A stretch of DNA of 64,000 bases, from contig NC_081408.1 in assembly GCF_030272615.1 (NCBI RefSeq), positions 342,699,793 to 342,763,792 on the forward strand, given 5' to 3'. Positions 10,671 through 23,528 of this stretch are shown here, one piece after another. Origin of the DNA: Cryptomeria japonica. Its lineage: Eukaryota > Streptophyta > Pinopsida > Cupressales > Cupressaceae. The first letter of the stretch is position 1. Each line of letters opens with the position of its first letter. The notes under the pieces are model-generated. The model saw only the letters and a list, made by a program, of their open reading frames with translations, was not told where the DNA came from and made no database searches. The translations under genes were made by a program, and so were the position numbers.

Positions 10671-12344
10671 TGTTGGCATTTGGCATAATTGATGCAGATT
10701 GGGACGTGCAACTGAAGTTGGATGACTGCACCGGTAAAGGATATAAGTCTATTTGTGATTAAGAGATTGAGATTCCATGAATAGATGGCATGATCAGTTA
10801 TTTATGTTGTCATTGCTGACAACTGATGTTCCTGATGTTTTGTTTTATCATCTAAGTGATTTGGTTTACCGAAAGACAGGGTTTACCAGCAGTGATCTAA
10901 AGTATGTGAATTAGGACTTTAACCAGTAAAACATAATTGTTTGATTGGATTGGTCGATTGGCAATGATTGGTGATTTGTGGTTTGGATGGTGAACTTGTA
11001 TGATGGAAAGATGTATTTGATCAGAACCGGAACTAGTGATGATTACTAGAAGGCGTGTTTCAATTTCTAATGAAGTTTTGCTAAGGTTTTAGTAGGGTTT
11101 AAGGACTGGTGAAGAAATCTTCAAACCGGTAATGATTTATGTTATGATGGTGATCAATAGCGAGTACTTAAAGTTGTTAACATGACACAACCCGTGTGAA
11201 AGACTTAATAGTTTTTTTAGCGCGATTCAAGGAGGATTTTCTTGGAAAACAACGAAATGCTTTGGAGAGTGTTTTGAGGATACAGATCGGATTTCCGTGA
11301 TGAGTTATGATCAATCAATGATTGATATTGCATTGTAATTTTTTGTCATGATCTGGATAGCGATCTACAATGATCTTTTGTGATCTTATTGTAAATTCTT
11401 GATGTAATTAGGATTTGTGGCCGACCTACTTGAGATGGCTATTTATGTAGACACAATTGATGTTTATTGAGTCGGTGGTGTTAGAGAATGTGTTAAGACA
11501 TCCAAGTGAAGTGTGTAATCTACCCAAGAGTTACAGAGTGTCGTGTATAATTGGATCTAATCAAGAAAGCAAAGAAGTGCAAGAAAACAAATCATTTTCT
11601 TACCGTTGTTCCCTAACAGTTGCAGTAGGTTAAATCCCTTGACCGGGTAGGTTCCTAACATGCCTTAATCATTTAAGTCCCCTAACAGGGTAGCTCTCAA
11701 AAGAGTGTTAAATCCTATCATGAGATTGATCCTAACAGATCATCAAGCTCCTAATCGATTTGCAAGGCAAATCCCCTAACCGAGTGACTCATGGCAGGGT
11801 CTTCTCTTAACAAGGTGTATTTTAAGTTGCTAACAAGGCTAAGATCCTAACATGGCATACTTCAAAAGAGTACAAATATTTGTGGGTGCCAACTCCCAAC
11901 GTGGTTTTTCCCTATTTGGGTTTCCACATCAAAAACTTATGGTGTTCATGTGTGGAATGTTTTTCATGTGATGTTCTTGTTTATATTTCATTTCATGCAT
12001 TATTTCTGAGAAACCAGTTATGATGTTTTATCATAAGTTTATCAGAGGTTACCGGTACTGATAAGAAGTTGTTTACGAAAGTTTTTGATCTTATTGTTAA
12101 GGTCAATGAATTGGTAATTGATTAAGTCTATATAATTACTTTGGTGGTGAAAGTATTGGTAAATGATTTGATTAATGTGCTAAGAAAATCTGGTAAAGAG
12201 GTTATTAGATCTGATTATAGAAGTTGAGATATTTACAAATCTGAGATAAGCTAAAATAAGTTTGATTTTGAGTTTAAGTTTATTTGGTCTTAATATTGAT
12301 TCACCCCCCCTCTCAGTATTAATTGGATCCTCATAGGATTAACA
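10671..12344 (+). mobile_element. Copia array LTR A (5' LTR)
   Basis: The 1674-bp LTR begins TGTTGGCATTTGGCATAA and ends CATAGGATTAACA, directly before the PBS. It holds a cluster of CC-TAAC-GG 12-mers at about 11625-11850, the CCCAACGTGGTTTTTCCC block near 11896, and a short C-run with CTCTCAGTATTAA near the end. Confidence 0.9.
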
Positions 12345-12346
12345 AT

Positions 12347-12358
12347 TGGTATCAGAGC
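12347..12358 (+). promoter_or_regulatory. Primer binding site (initiator Met tRNA)
   Basis: TGGTATCAGAGC lies two bases inside LTR A and is the standard Copia minus-strand primer site, complementary to the 3' end of initiator methionine tRNA. Confidence 0.93.
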
Positions 12359-12418
12359 TTTAATCCTCTCTGTGTATAAAGCCTAACCGCTTGAGGAAAA
12401 CATTTTGAGGAATTCAAG

Positions 12419-13552
12419 ATGATGAAGAAAGAGGGTCCCAAGTACAAGGACAACTACAATATCTAGAAGGACATGATAAAGATCTACATTAAAGGTCTTG
12501 GTGCACAATATTGGAAGCAAGTTGAAACAATATATGTTGCTCCTACCACTACTCCCTTGACACCGGATGAACTCAGAGAACAACAAGATAACATGCAAGC
12601 CCTAGAAGCTATTGTAAGATTGGAAACTACAGGTGAGGTTTGGGAAAAGTTAGAGACAATCTATGGAGGGGATGAGAATGTTCAAAGAGATAAAGAGGAA
12701 ATATTGAGAGGAAAGTTCGATGACATGAGAATTCTTGAAGGAGAGAATATTGGACAGTATGGTCAGAGAATCAATGAAGTTGTTGGCGGCATTAAGAGTG
12801 CTAGAGGCAAAATAGAAGATGATAAAATAGTAAGTAAAATGCTCATAACTCTTCAACCTCGGTATGTTATTATAGTATCGACAATCCAAGAACTTAGATC
12901 TATTGAAAAGGATAACGTAATTGTTGATTCATTGATTGGTAAGCTTACAACTTTTAATTTAAATAGTTTTGACAATAGTGTGACAAAATCTACAGAATCT
13001 CCCTTTAAAGCTTCTGTTATCGGTTCATCTACTAGAAAAGGAAAAGATATATATCAAAATAATGAGTGCAGGACAAGTCATGGAAGTAACCAAGGAGATG
13101 AAGACAGTGAAGATCAAGTGATGGAACTTGAAGCATTGTTAGCAAAGATATTTCCAAGAGGCACTGGTAAGTATAGATGAAAGCTACCTTTGAGGTGTTT
13201 CTCTTGTTATAAAATTGGTCATATTGTTGCTAACTGCCCTAACACTGATAAGAAAGAAAATTTTAGAAGATTCAAAGGAAAGGGAAAGAAACATTGTTAT
13301 GTTGCAGTAGATGAAGATGTGACCGATGAGGAGTCAGAAGAAGAAGATGACAATGAAGAAATTGTGTTTGTAGGTGTGAAGGAGGAACTGTCTGATAAAA
13401 AGGCACTAGTATCTCATATGGAGAATACTGATGAGTGGATTATAGATAGCAATTGCTCACACCACATGACTAGAGACAAAAGTAAGTTCATAACCCTTAA
13501 TGAATTTGATGGAGGTGTTGTTAGATTTGGAAACAACTCTCCTACATGGTGA
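12419..13552 (+). pseudogene. Copia gag-protease, first unit
   Basis: The frame starts with ATGATGAAGAAA, at the same place as in the sister unit. Gag carries an acidic C-terminal stretch and a zinc knuckle (CFSCYKIGHIVANC, CX2CX4HX4C) near 13196-13237. Breaks: TAG in codon 16, where the sister unit has TGG; a 36-bp in-frame deletion near 12615 relative to the sister; TGA at 13178-13180 before the knuckle. The protease site reads DSN instead of DSG. A one-base deletion near 13544 shifts the frame into the next segment. Confidence 0.85.
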
Positions 13553-16500
13553 AAGGTAAAGGTTTTATCTCTCTAAATGGAAAGAGCAACGTTGATGATG
13601 TATTTTGGGTTGATGGTCTTAACCATAATCTTTTAAGTGTTGGTAAGCTCAATTATAAAGGTTATTTTCTTGAATTTAAGAGTGGAGTCTGCAGAATTCT
13701 TGGAAGTAATGGTGAACTAATTGCTATCGGGAAGCAAACTAGAGGTAACTTATTCCATTTGAACAGTAATGTTAATAATTGTCTAGTTGCAAGAATGGAT
13801 GACAGTTGGTTATGACATAGAAGATGTTGTCATGTTAATTTTGATAATCTGATTAAAATAAGCAAGTCAAGTGTTGTAAGAGGATTACCCCAACTTGTCA
13901 AACCGGATAATGTGATATGAAAAGATTGTCAAATCGGTAAGATAACCTCTATTTCTTTCAAGAGCAAGAATGGTATTTCTAAGAATGTTTTAGATTTGTT
14001 ACATACTAATCTTTGTGGCCCTATGAGAACAAAGAGTTATTATGATGATAGGTATTTCATGATCTTCACCAATGACTATTCTAAAATGATGTGGGTAACA
14101 TTTCTAAGAGAGGAATAAAAAGAATTTAATAAATTTAAATCATTTAAAGCTTTGGTTGAGAAGGAAACAAGTAAGAACTTGAAGTGTTTAAGATCAGACC
14201 GAGGTGGTGAATTCACATCTGATGAATTTGTTAAGTATTGTGATGAACAGGGTATAAAGAGACAGATGTCAGCTCCGAGGACACCACAAAAGAATTGCAT
14301 TGCAGAAAAAATGAACAGAACAATAGTTGAAGTTGCAATAACTATGTTATTAAAGAGTAATGTATCTAAAATGTTTTGGAGAGAAGCAGTCAGTACTGTT
14401 GTATACACTCTTAACCAGGCATTGGTAAAAAGGGGTAACAATAAGACACCCTATGAGCTATGGTATGGAAAAACTCCTTGTGTTAGTTATTTTAAAATCT
14501 TTGGAAGTCAATGTTTTATCAAGAGAGATAAATACACTGAGAACTTTGATGCAAAATCTGATGAGGGAATTTTTCTTGGTTACTCTTCTAAGAGTAAAGC
14601 ATATAAATGTTATAATAAGAGGACTAACAAGATTATTCAAAGTGCTAATGTAAAAGTTGATGATTTATCTGATAAGTCTAAAGGTACAAGCAAATTTGAA
14701 CCTGAAAAGGATGATAATGAGGAAAAGTTTGTGATCATTGAACTGGAAGCAGAGATTAATGAACAATCGACAAATGCAGAACTAGGTGCTCAACCGGTGA
14801 GCGATGATAGTGAAAATGAAGAATCTGAGCAAGAAGATGCAAAACCGACCTAGGCAATACCTAGATATGTCAGACTAAATCATTCACAAGAACAGATAAT
14901 TGGTGATAAGAATGTAGGTGTGCAAACCAAGAGAAATATCAGAGAGAATTCATGTTCGATATCTACAATTGAACCCAAGATAGTTAATGAAGCACTAAAG
15001 GATGATGATTGGGTGAAGGCAATGAATGAAGAATTAGATCAAATTGAGAATAATCAGACATAGTCACTTGTTCCTAGACCGGAGGATAAAAATATAATTG
15101 GAACAAAATGGGTCTTTAGGAATAAATTGGATGAAGAAGGAAGGATTGTAAGAAACAAGGCAAGGTTAGTCTGCAAAGGGTGTGCTAAAGAGGAAGGTGA
15201 GGACTATGGTGAAACCTTTGCACCTCTTGCTAGATTAGAAGGTGTAAGAATGATACTGGCATTTATTGCATATAAAGGATTCAAATTCTACCAAATCAAT
15301 GTCAAGAAAACCTTTCTAACTGGGATTCTAGAAGAAGAAGGATACATTGAATAGCCTGATGGATTTTCCTTGATTGATGATAAAAACATGGTGTATAAAT
15401 TGCACAAAGCTTTGTATGGTCTTAAGCAAGCACCGAGAGCATGGTATGAGAGATTACATGTACATTTGATCAAGGTTGGATTTCAACGTACCAGTGAGGA
15501 CAACAGTATTTATTTGAAGACTGATGGAGACAAGATGTTGATAGTAGAAGTGTTTGTTGATGATATAATTTTTGGTAGCAATGATGATATGTGTATGGAC
15601 TTTGCTGATATAGTGAAAAGGGAATTTGAAATGTCTCTAATTGGTGAAATTAAGTTCTTTATTGGCTTACAGGTCCAACAACTGGATGGTGGCATCGTTA
15701 TTTGTCAGACCAAGTATATCAAAGAGGTGTTGAAGACTTTCGACATGGAAGACTACAAACCGGTAGGTACACCGATGGTGACTGGTTGCAAGTTGTCAAA
15801 AGAAGATGATTCCCCTGCTATTAGAGAAAAATAGTACAGATCTATGATTGGAAAGCTACATTATGTTGTCCATAGCAGACCAGATATTGCTTATGTTGTT
15901 CGATTAGTTGCAAGATTTCAAAAAGAGCCTAAAAAAAGTCACATGGTGGTTGTGAAGAGAATTTTTCAGTATGTCAAAGGCATAATAGACTATGGTTTAT
16001 GGTATCCCTATAAAGGTGATTTTACTTTGATTGTCTTTACTAATGTTGATTGGGCAGGTAATGTTGATGATTGAAAAAGCACAACCGGTGGAGCTTTTCT
16101 ACCTGGAGGAAGATTAGTGGCATGGACGAGCAAGAAACAAACTTGTGTTTCTCAATCTATAGTTGAAGATGAGTATGTTGTTGCATCCATGAATTTCACG
16201 TAGGCAATATGGATGAGACATGTGCTAGAAGGATTCAAGATAGATATGTCAGAACCATTGACTATCTATTTTGATAATACAAGTGATCAATATTTCTAAA
16301 AATCTTGTGTTACATGCTAGTACCAAGCACATTGAATTGAAGCATCCTTTCATAAGGGAAAGAGTTCAAGATAAGGAAGTGAAGATGGAATATGTGAAGA
16401 GTAAAGATTAGTTGGTTGATATCTTTACTAAACCCTTACCGAAGGCTACTTTTGAGTTTCTTAGAGGTAAACTAGGGGTTAGACCTCTACACCAAAAGAA
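13546..16500 (+). pseudogene. Copia pol, first unit
   Basis: Continues the polyprotein in a shifted frame: end of protease, GAG-pre-integrase, integrase core (LRSDRGGEF and an AEKMNRT-type E motif), RT (TKWVFRNK, LYGLKQAPRAWYE, FVDDIIFG) and RNase H (VDWAGN, STTGGAF, DIFTKPLPK). In-frame stops include TGA at 13813-13815, TAG at 14851-14853, one near 15061 and TAG at 15834. Catalytic residues are also damaged: the first integrase Asp is Asn (HTNLCGP) and the first RT Asp is Asn (YQINVK). A two-base deletion near 16285 breaks RNase H. Integrase is retained here but largely deleted in the sister unit. Confidence 0.88.
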
Positions 16501-18021
16501 CTAGAATGATGGAGATCCATCAATCCTATGGATTTCATGTTTATTTTACACTAAGGATTGATGAAGGTACAAAATACTCCTTTGGAGAGCAAGTCTGATG
16601 TAAAATTTTGATTTAATGCTTTGTTATAATTTTCTGATGAACTTGTATGATGGAAAGATGTATGTTGTCGGAATCAAAACTTGTGATGATTACCGGAAGG
16701 CGTGTTTCAATTTATAATGAAGTTTTTCTAAGGTTTTAGTAGGGTTTAAGGATCAGTGAAGAAATCTTCAAACCAGTGATGATTTATGTTATGACAGTGA
16801 TTGACAACAAGTCTTCTTAAAGTTGGTAACACGACACAACCCGCATGAAAGATTTAATAGTTGTTTTAGCATGATTCAAGGAAGATTTTCTTGGAAACCA
16901 GCGAAATGCTTTGGAGAGTGTTTTGAGGATATAGATCAAATTTCTGTGATGAGTTATGATCAATCAATGATTGATATTGCATTGTAATTTGTTGTTATGA
17001 TTTGGATAGCGATCTACGATGATCTTTTGTGATCTTATTGTAAATTCTTGATGTAATTAGGTTTTGTGGCCGACCTAGTTGAGACGACTATTTATGTAGA
17101 CACAATTGATGTTTATTGAGTCGATGGTCTTAGAGAATGTGTTAAGCCATCCAAGTGAAGTGTGTAATCTGCCTAAGAGTTGCAGAGTGTTGTGTATAAC
17201 TGCATCTGATCAAGCAAGTAGATAAGTGCAAGAAAACAAATTGTTTTCTTATGGTTGTTCCCTAACAGTTGTAGCAGGTTAAATCCCTTGACCGGGTAGG
17301 TCCTAACAGGCCTTAATCAATTAAGTCCCCTAATAGGGCAGCTCTCAAAAGAGTTTTAAATCCTCTCATGAGGTTGACCCTAATAGATCATCAAGCTCCT
17401 AATCGATTTGCAAGGCAAATCCCCTAACCAAGTGACACCTGACAGGGTCTGCTCTTAACTGGGCATATTGTAAGCTTCTAACAAGGCTAAGCTCCTAACA
17501 GGGCGTACTTGGAAAGAGTACAAATATTTGTGGGTGCCAACTCCCCCCGTGGTTTTTTCCCTATTTAGGTTTCCGCGTTAAAAACTCATGGTATTCATGT
17601 GTGGAATGTTTTTCATGTGATGTTCTTGTTTATATTTTATTTCATGCATTATTTCTGAGAAATTGGTTATGATGTTTTATCAGAAGTTTATCAGAGGTTA
17701 TCGATACTGATAAGAAGTTATTTAAGAATTTTTTTGATCTTATTGTTAAGGTTAATGAATTGGCAATTGATCAAGTTTATATGATTACTTTGGTGGTAAA
17801 ATTATTGATAAATGATTTGATTAATGTGTTAAGCATATTTGGTAAGAGGTTATTAGATCTGATTACAGAAGTTGAGATATTTTCATATTTGATTACAGAA
17901 GTTGAGATATTTTCAGATCTGAGATAAGCTGAAATAAGTTTGATTTTGAGTTTAAGTTTAATTGGTCTTAATACTGATTCACTTCCCTCTCGGTATTAAT
18001 TAGATCCTCATAGGATTAACA
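16501..18021 (+). mobile_element. Copia array LTR B (middle, 5'-truncated)
   Basis: After about 135 bp of 3' noncoding remnant, the sequence at about 16637 jumps into LTR text matching position ~10988 of LTR A (GAACTTGTATGATGG). The polypurine tract and first ~316 bp of the LTR are therefore missing. By comparison with the second unit about 0.6 kb was lost. The remaining LTR carries the same CC-TAAC-GG cluster and GTGGTTTTTTCCC block and ends AGGATTAACA. It serves as 3' LTR of unit one and 5' LTR of unit two. A 26-bp piece (TTGATTACAGAAGTTGAGAT...) is duplicated at about 17858-17915. Confidence 0.85.
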
Positions 18022-18023
18022 AT

Positions 18024-18035
18024 TGGTATCAGAGC
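18024..18035 (+). promoter_or_regulatory. Primer binding site, second unit
   Basis: TGGTATCAGAGC, identical to the site after LTR A, two bases inside the end of LTR B. Confidence 0.92.
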
Positions 18036-18095
18036 TTTAGTCATCTATGTGCCGAAAGCCTAACCGCTTGAGGAAAAGATTCTGAGGAATTCAAG

Positions 18096-19625
18096 ATGAT
18101 GAAGAAAGAGGGTCCCAAGTTCAAGAAGGATAACTACAAGATTTGGAAGGACATGTTGAATATCTACATTAAAGGTCTTGGTGCACAATATTGGAAGCAA
18201 GTTTAAACAACATATGTTGCTACTACCACTACTCCCTTGACACCGAATGAACTCAGAGAATAATAAGATAACATGCAAGCCCTAGAATCTATTGTAAGTA
18301 CTTTATTTGATTTAGAATATATTGATGTTCAAGGATTGGAAACTACAGGTGAGGTTTGGGAAAAGTTAGAGACAATCTATGGAGGGGATGAGCATGTTCA
18401 AAGAGCTAAAGAGGAAATCTTGAGAGGAAAGTTTGATGACATGAGAATTCTTGAAGGAGAGAATATTGGACAGTATGGTCAGAGAATCAAAGAAGTTGTT
18501 GGTGGCATTAAGAGTGTTGGAGGCAAAATAGAAGATGATAAAATAGTAAGTAAAATGCTCAGAACTCTTCAACCTTAGTATGCTATTACAGTATCGGCAA
18601 TCCAAGAACTTAGATCTATTAAAAAGGATAAGGTAAATGTTGATTCATTGATTGGTAAGATTACAACTTTTGAATTAAATAGTTTTGACAATAGTGTGAC
18701 AAAATCTACTGAATCTGCCTTTAAAGATTCTGTTATCGGTTCATCTACTAGAAAAGGAAATGATATATATCAAAATAATGAGTGGAGGACAAGTCATGGA
18801 AGTAACCAGGGAGATGAAGACAATGAAGATCAAGTGATGGAACTTGAAGCATTGCTAGCAAAGATATTTCCAAGAGGCACTAGTAAGTATAGAGGAAAAC
18901 TACCTTTGAAGTGTTTCTCTTGTTATGAAATTGGTCATATTGCTGCCAACTGCCATAACATTGATAAGAAAGAAAAGTTTAGAAGATTCAAAGGAAAGGG
19001 CAAGAAACATTGTTATGTTGCAGTAGATGAAGATGTGACCAATGAGGAGTCAGAAGAAGAAGATGACAATGAAGAAATTGTGTTTGTAGCTATCAAGGAG
19101 GAACTGTCTGATAAAAGGGCACTAGTATCTCATATGGAGAATACTGATGAGTGGATTATAAACAGCGGTTGCTCACACCACATGACCAGAGACAAAAGTA
19201 AGTTCATAACCCTTAATGAATTTGATGGAGGTGTTGTTAGATTTGGAAACAACTCTCCTTGCATGGTGAAAGGTAAAGGTTCTATCTCTCTAAATAGAAA
19301 GAGGAATGTTGATGATGTATTTTAGGTTGATGGTCTTAAGAATAATCTTCTAGGTGTTGGTCAGCTCAACGATAAAGGTTATTTGCTTGAATTTAAGAGT
19401 GAGTCTACAGAATTCTTGGAAGTAATGGTGAACTAATTGCTATCGGGAAGCAAACTAGAGGTAACTAATTCCATTTGAACAGTAATGTTAATAATTTTCT
19501 AGTTGCAAGAAAGGATGATAGTTGGTTATGGCATAGAAGATGTTGTCATGCTAATTTTGATAATCTGATTAAGATACGAAAGTCAAGTGTTGTAAGAGGA
19601 TTACCCCAACTTGTCAAACCGGATA
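18096..19625 (+). pseudogene. Copia gag-protease, second unit
   Basis: Same start as the first unit (ATGATGAAGAAA), and it keeps the 36-bp segment that unit one lost. Gag has an intact zinc knuckle (CFSCYEIGHIAANC) near 18911-18952. The protease active site reads NSG, so the catalytic Asp is lost by a different change from the DSN of unit one. In-frame stops occur near 18206, twice near 18261, at 18576-18578 and at 19323-19325. A one-base deletion near 19400 shifts the frame. The segment ends at a deletion junction where integrase should begin. Confidence 0.85.
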
Positions 19626-21445
19626 ATGTAATCTGAACTTGAAAATGATGATAATGAGGAAAAGTTTGTGATCATTGAATCGGAAGAAAATATTAATGAA
19701 TAACTAGCAAATGTAGAACTAGGTGCTCAACCGGTGAGCGATGACAGTGAAAATGAAGAATCTGATGAAGAATATGCAGAACCGACATAAGAAATACCTA
19801 GATATGTCAGACTGAATCATTTAGAAGAACATATAATTAATGATAAGAATGTAGGTGTGCAAACCAGGAGAAAGATCATAGAGAATTCATGTTTGATTTC
19901 TATAATTGAACCCAAGATAGTTAAGGAAGCACTATAGGATGATGATTAGGTGAAGGCAATGAATGAAGAATTAGATCAAATTGAGAAGAATTAGACATTG
20001 TCACTTGTTCCTAGACTGGAGGAAAAAAATGTAATTGGAACAAAATGGGTCTTTAGGAATAAATTGGATGAAGAAGGAAGGATTGTAAGAAACAAGGCAA
20101 GGTTAGTCTGCAAAGGGTATGCTCAAGAGGAAGGTGAGTACTATGGTGAAACATTTGCACCTATTTCTAGATTGGAAGATGTGAGAATGCTACTGGCATT
20201 TGCTGCATATAAATGATTCAAAGTCTACTAAATGGATGTCAAGCCAACCTTTCTAAATGGGATTCTAGAAGATGAAGTATACATTGAACAACTTGATGAA
20301 TTTTCCTTGATCAATGATAAAAACATGGTGTGTAAATTGCACAAATATTTGTATGGTCTTAAGTAGGCACCAAGAGCATTGTATGTGAGATTACATGCAC
20401 ATTTGATCAAGATTGGATTCCAACTTACCAGTGAGGACAACAGTATTTATTTGAAGACTAATGGAGACAAGATGCTGTTAGCAGAAGTGTTTGTTGATGA
20501 TATAATTTTTGGTGACAATGATGATATGTGTATGGACTTTCCTGATATAATGAAAAATAAATTTGAAATGTCTCTAATTGGTGAAATTAAGTTCTTTATT
20601 GGCTTACAGGTCCAACAACTGGATGGTGGTATCTTTATTTGTCAGACCAAGTATATCAAAAAGGTGTTGAAGACTTTCGGCATGGAAGACTACAAGCCGA
20701 CAGGTACACCGATGGTGACTGGTTGCAAGTTGTCAAAAGAAGATGATTCTCCTATTGTTAGTGAAAAATAGTACAGATCTATGATTGGAAAACTACATTA
20801 TGTTGTCCATAGCAAACCGAATATTGCTCATGTTGTTTGGTTAGTTGCAAGATTTCAAAAAGAGCCTAAAGAAAGTCACATGGTGGCTGTGAAGAGAATT
20901 TTTCAGTATCTCAGAGGCACAATAAACTATGGTTTATGGTATCCCTATAAAGGTGATTTTACTTTGAATGTCTTTATTGATGCTAATTAGGCAGGTAATG
21001 TTGATGATCGAAAAAGCACTACCGGTGGAGCTTTTCTACTTGGAGGAAGATTAGTGGCATGGACGAGCAAGAAATAAAATTGTGTTTCTCAGTCTATAGT
21101 TGAAGCCGAGTATGTTCTTGCATCCATGAATTGAATGCAGGCAATATGGATGAGACATGTGTTAGAAGGATTCAAGATAGATATGTCAGAACCGGTGACT
21201 ATTTATTGTGATAATACAAGAGTGCAATCAAAATTTCTAAAAATCCTGTGTTACATGCTAGAATCAAGCACATTGAGTTGAAGTATCCTTTCATAAGGGA
21301 AAGGGTTCAAGATAATGAAGTGAAGATGTAATATGTGAAGAGTAAAGATTAGTTGGTTGATATCTTTACTAAACCCTTACCGAAGGCTACTTTTGAGTTT
21401 CTTAGAGGTAAACTAGGGGTTAGACCTCTACATCGAAAGAACTAG
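19626..21445 (+). pseudogene. Copia RT-RNase H, second unit; integrase deleted
   Basis: At about 19633 the sequence passes from pre-integrase text (VKPDNV) straight to the acidic linker after integrase. Compared with unit one, about 0.8 kb containing the whole integrase core is missing. RT (TKWVFRNK, FVDDIIFG) and RNase H remnants follow, with many stops (for example near 19936, 19993, 20214-20216, 20362 and 20767). A two-base insertion lies near 21222. The text ends at the conserved KPLPKA region and a stop near 21445. Confidence 0.85.
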
Positions 21446-21851
21446 AATGATGGAGATCCATCAATCCTATGGATTTCATGTTTATTTTACACTAAGAATT
21501 GATGAAGGTACAAGATACTTTTTTGGGGAGCAATTCTGATGTAAAATTTTGATTTAATGCTCTATTATAATTTTTTTATTTATGTAGCAGAGGTGGTGAA
21601 AGAGTCAGCAACAAAATTAATGATAAATGATGTATTTACGTCTTTGGAATTGTTGTCCAAGGGGGAGAAGAAATGAATAGAAATTAAATTTGGCAAACAT
21701 GTGAGAAGTTGAAGATCAGATTGAGTGAAGCATTAGTTTGGGGGGAGATGTAAAGGAGAGATCATGTGATATAGGTAAGCAAGTTGTTGATGATGATGGT
21801 ATTCTGACTGTGTATCTGATTAGTGTTGCCATCAATGCCAAAGGGGGAGAT
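21446..21851 (+). other. Copia 3' noncoding region and polypurine tract
   Basis: Stop-rich sequence with two G-rich purine runs (near 21660 and 21740) and the actual polypurine tract AAAGGGGGAGAT at 21840-21851 directly before LTR C. The corresponding region of unit one is deleted. Confidence 0.75.
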
Positions 21852-23528
21852 TGTTGGCATTTGGCATAACTGATATAGAGCAGGTCATGCAGTTGAAGTT
21901 GGATGACTGCACCAGTAAAGGATGGAAGTCTATTTGTGATGAAGAGATTGGGATTCTATAAATAGATGACATGATCAGTTATTTGTGTTGTCATTGTTGG
22001 CAACTAATGTTCCTGATGTTTTGTTTTATCATCTAAGTGATTTGGTTTACCGAAAGACAGGGTTTATAGACAGTGATCTAAAGTCTGTGAATTCAGACTT
22101 TAACTGGTAAAGCAGAATTGTTCTAATTGGATCGGTTGATTGGCAATGATTGGTGATTTGCGGTTTGGATGGTGAACTTGTACGATGGAAAGATGTATGT
22201 GATCGGAACCGGAACTTGTGATCATTATCAGAAGGCGTGTTTCAATTTCTGATGAAGTTTTGCTAAGGTTTTAGTAGGGTTTAAGGACCGGTGAATAAAT
22301 CTTCAAAATGATAATGATTTATGTTATGACGGTTATCGACAAGGAGTCTACTTAAAGTTGGTAACATGACACAACTCATGTGAAAGATTTAATAGTTGTT
22401 TTAGCATGATTCAAGGAAGATTTTCTTGGAAACTAGCGAAATGCTTTGGAGAGTGTTTTGAGGATACAGATTGGATTTTCGTGATGAGTTATGATCAATC
22501 AATGATTGATATTGCATTGTAATTTGTTGTTATGATCTAGATAGCAATCTATGATGATCTTTTGTGATCTTATTGTAAATTCTTGATGTAATTAAATTTT
22601 GTGGCCGACCTAATTGAGATGGCTATTTATGTAGACATAATTGATGTTTATTGAGTCGGTGGTATTAGAGAATGTGTTAAGCCATCCAAGTGAAGTGTGT
22701 AATCTACCTGAAAGTTGCAGAGTGTTGTGTGTAACTGGATCTGATCAAGCAAGTAGAGAAGTGCAAGAAAACAAATCATTTTCTTACTGTTGTTGCCTAA
22801 CAATTGCAGTAGGTTAAACCCCTTGATCGGGTAGGTTCTAACAAGCCTTAATCATTTAATTCCCCTAATAGGGCATCTCTCAAAAGAGTGTTAAACCCTC
22901 TCACGAGGTTGACCCTAACAGATCATCAAGCTCCTAATCAAGTTGCAAGGCAAATCTCCTAACCGGGTGACTCCTGACAGGGTCTACTCTTAACCTATCA
23001 TATTGTAAGCTTCTAACAAGGCTAAGCTCCTGACAAGGCATACTTTGAAAGAGTACAAATATTTGTGGGTGCCAACTGCCAACGTGGTTTTTTCTCGATT
23101 TGGGTTTCCATGTCAAAAACTTATGGTGTTCATGTGTGGAATGTTTTTCATGTGATGTTCTTGTTTATATTTCATTTCATACATTATTTCTGAGAAACCA
23201 GTTATGATGTTTTATCAAAAGTTTATCAGAGGTTACCTGTATTGATAAGAAGTTGTTTAAGAAAGTTTTTTATCTTATTGTTAAGGTTAATGAATTGGCA
23301 ATTGATCGAGTTTATATGATAACTTTGGCAGTGAAAGTACTGGTAAATGATTTGATTAATTTGTTAAGAAAATCTGGTAAAGAGGCTATTAGATTTGATT
23401 ACAGAAGTTGAGATATTTTCAGATCTGAGATAAGTTGTAATAAATTTGATTTTGAGTTTAAGTTTAATTGGTCTTAATACTGATTCACCCCCCCTCTCAG
23501 TATTAACTGAATCCTCATAGGATTAACA
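21852..23528 (+). mobile_element. Copia array LTR C (3' LTR)
   Basis: 1677 bp, starting TGTTGGCATTTGGC and ending CATAGGATTAACA, collinear with LTR A over its whole length. It contains the CC-TAAC-GG cluster (about 22795-23040), the GTGGTTTTTTCTCGATTTGG block and the terminal C-run with CTCTCAGTATTAA. Confidence 0.9.

Larger units (their letters stand above)
10671..23528 (+). mobile_element. Copia tandem array: LTR-internal-LTR-internal-LTR
   Basis: Two Copia internal regions in the same orientation share a middle LTR. The outer LTRs are 1674 and 1677 bp, both starting TGTTGGCATTTGGC and ending GGATTAACA. The middle LTR lacks its first ~316 bp, together with the preceding polypurine tract. 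Both internal regions begin with a PBS for initiator methionine tRNA (TGGTATCAGAGC) and encode gag-protease-integrase-RT-RNase H remnants. The flanking pentamers GGTTT (left) and GATTT (right) differ at one base, consistent with one original insertion enlarged later by unequal recombination. Both units are inactive. Confidence 0.88.
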
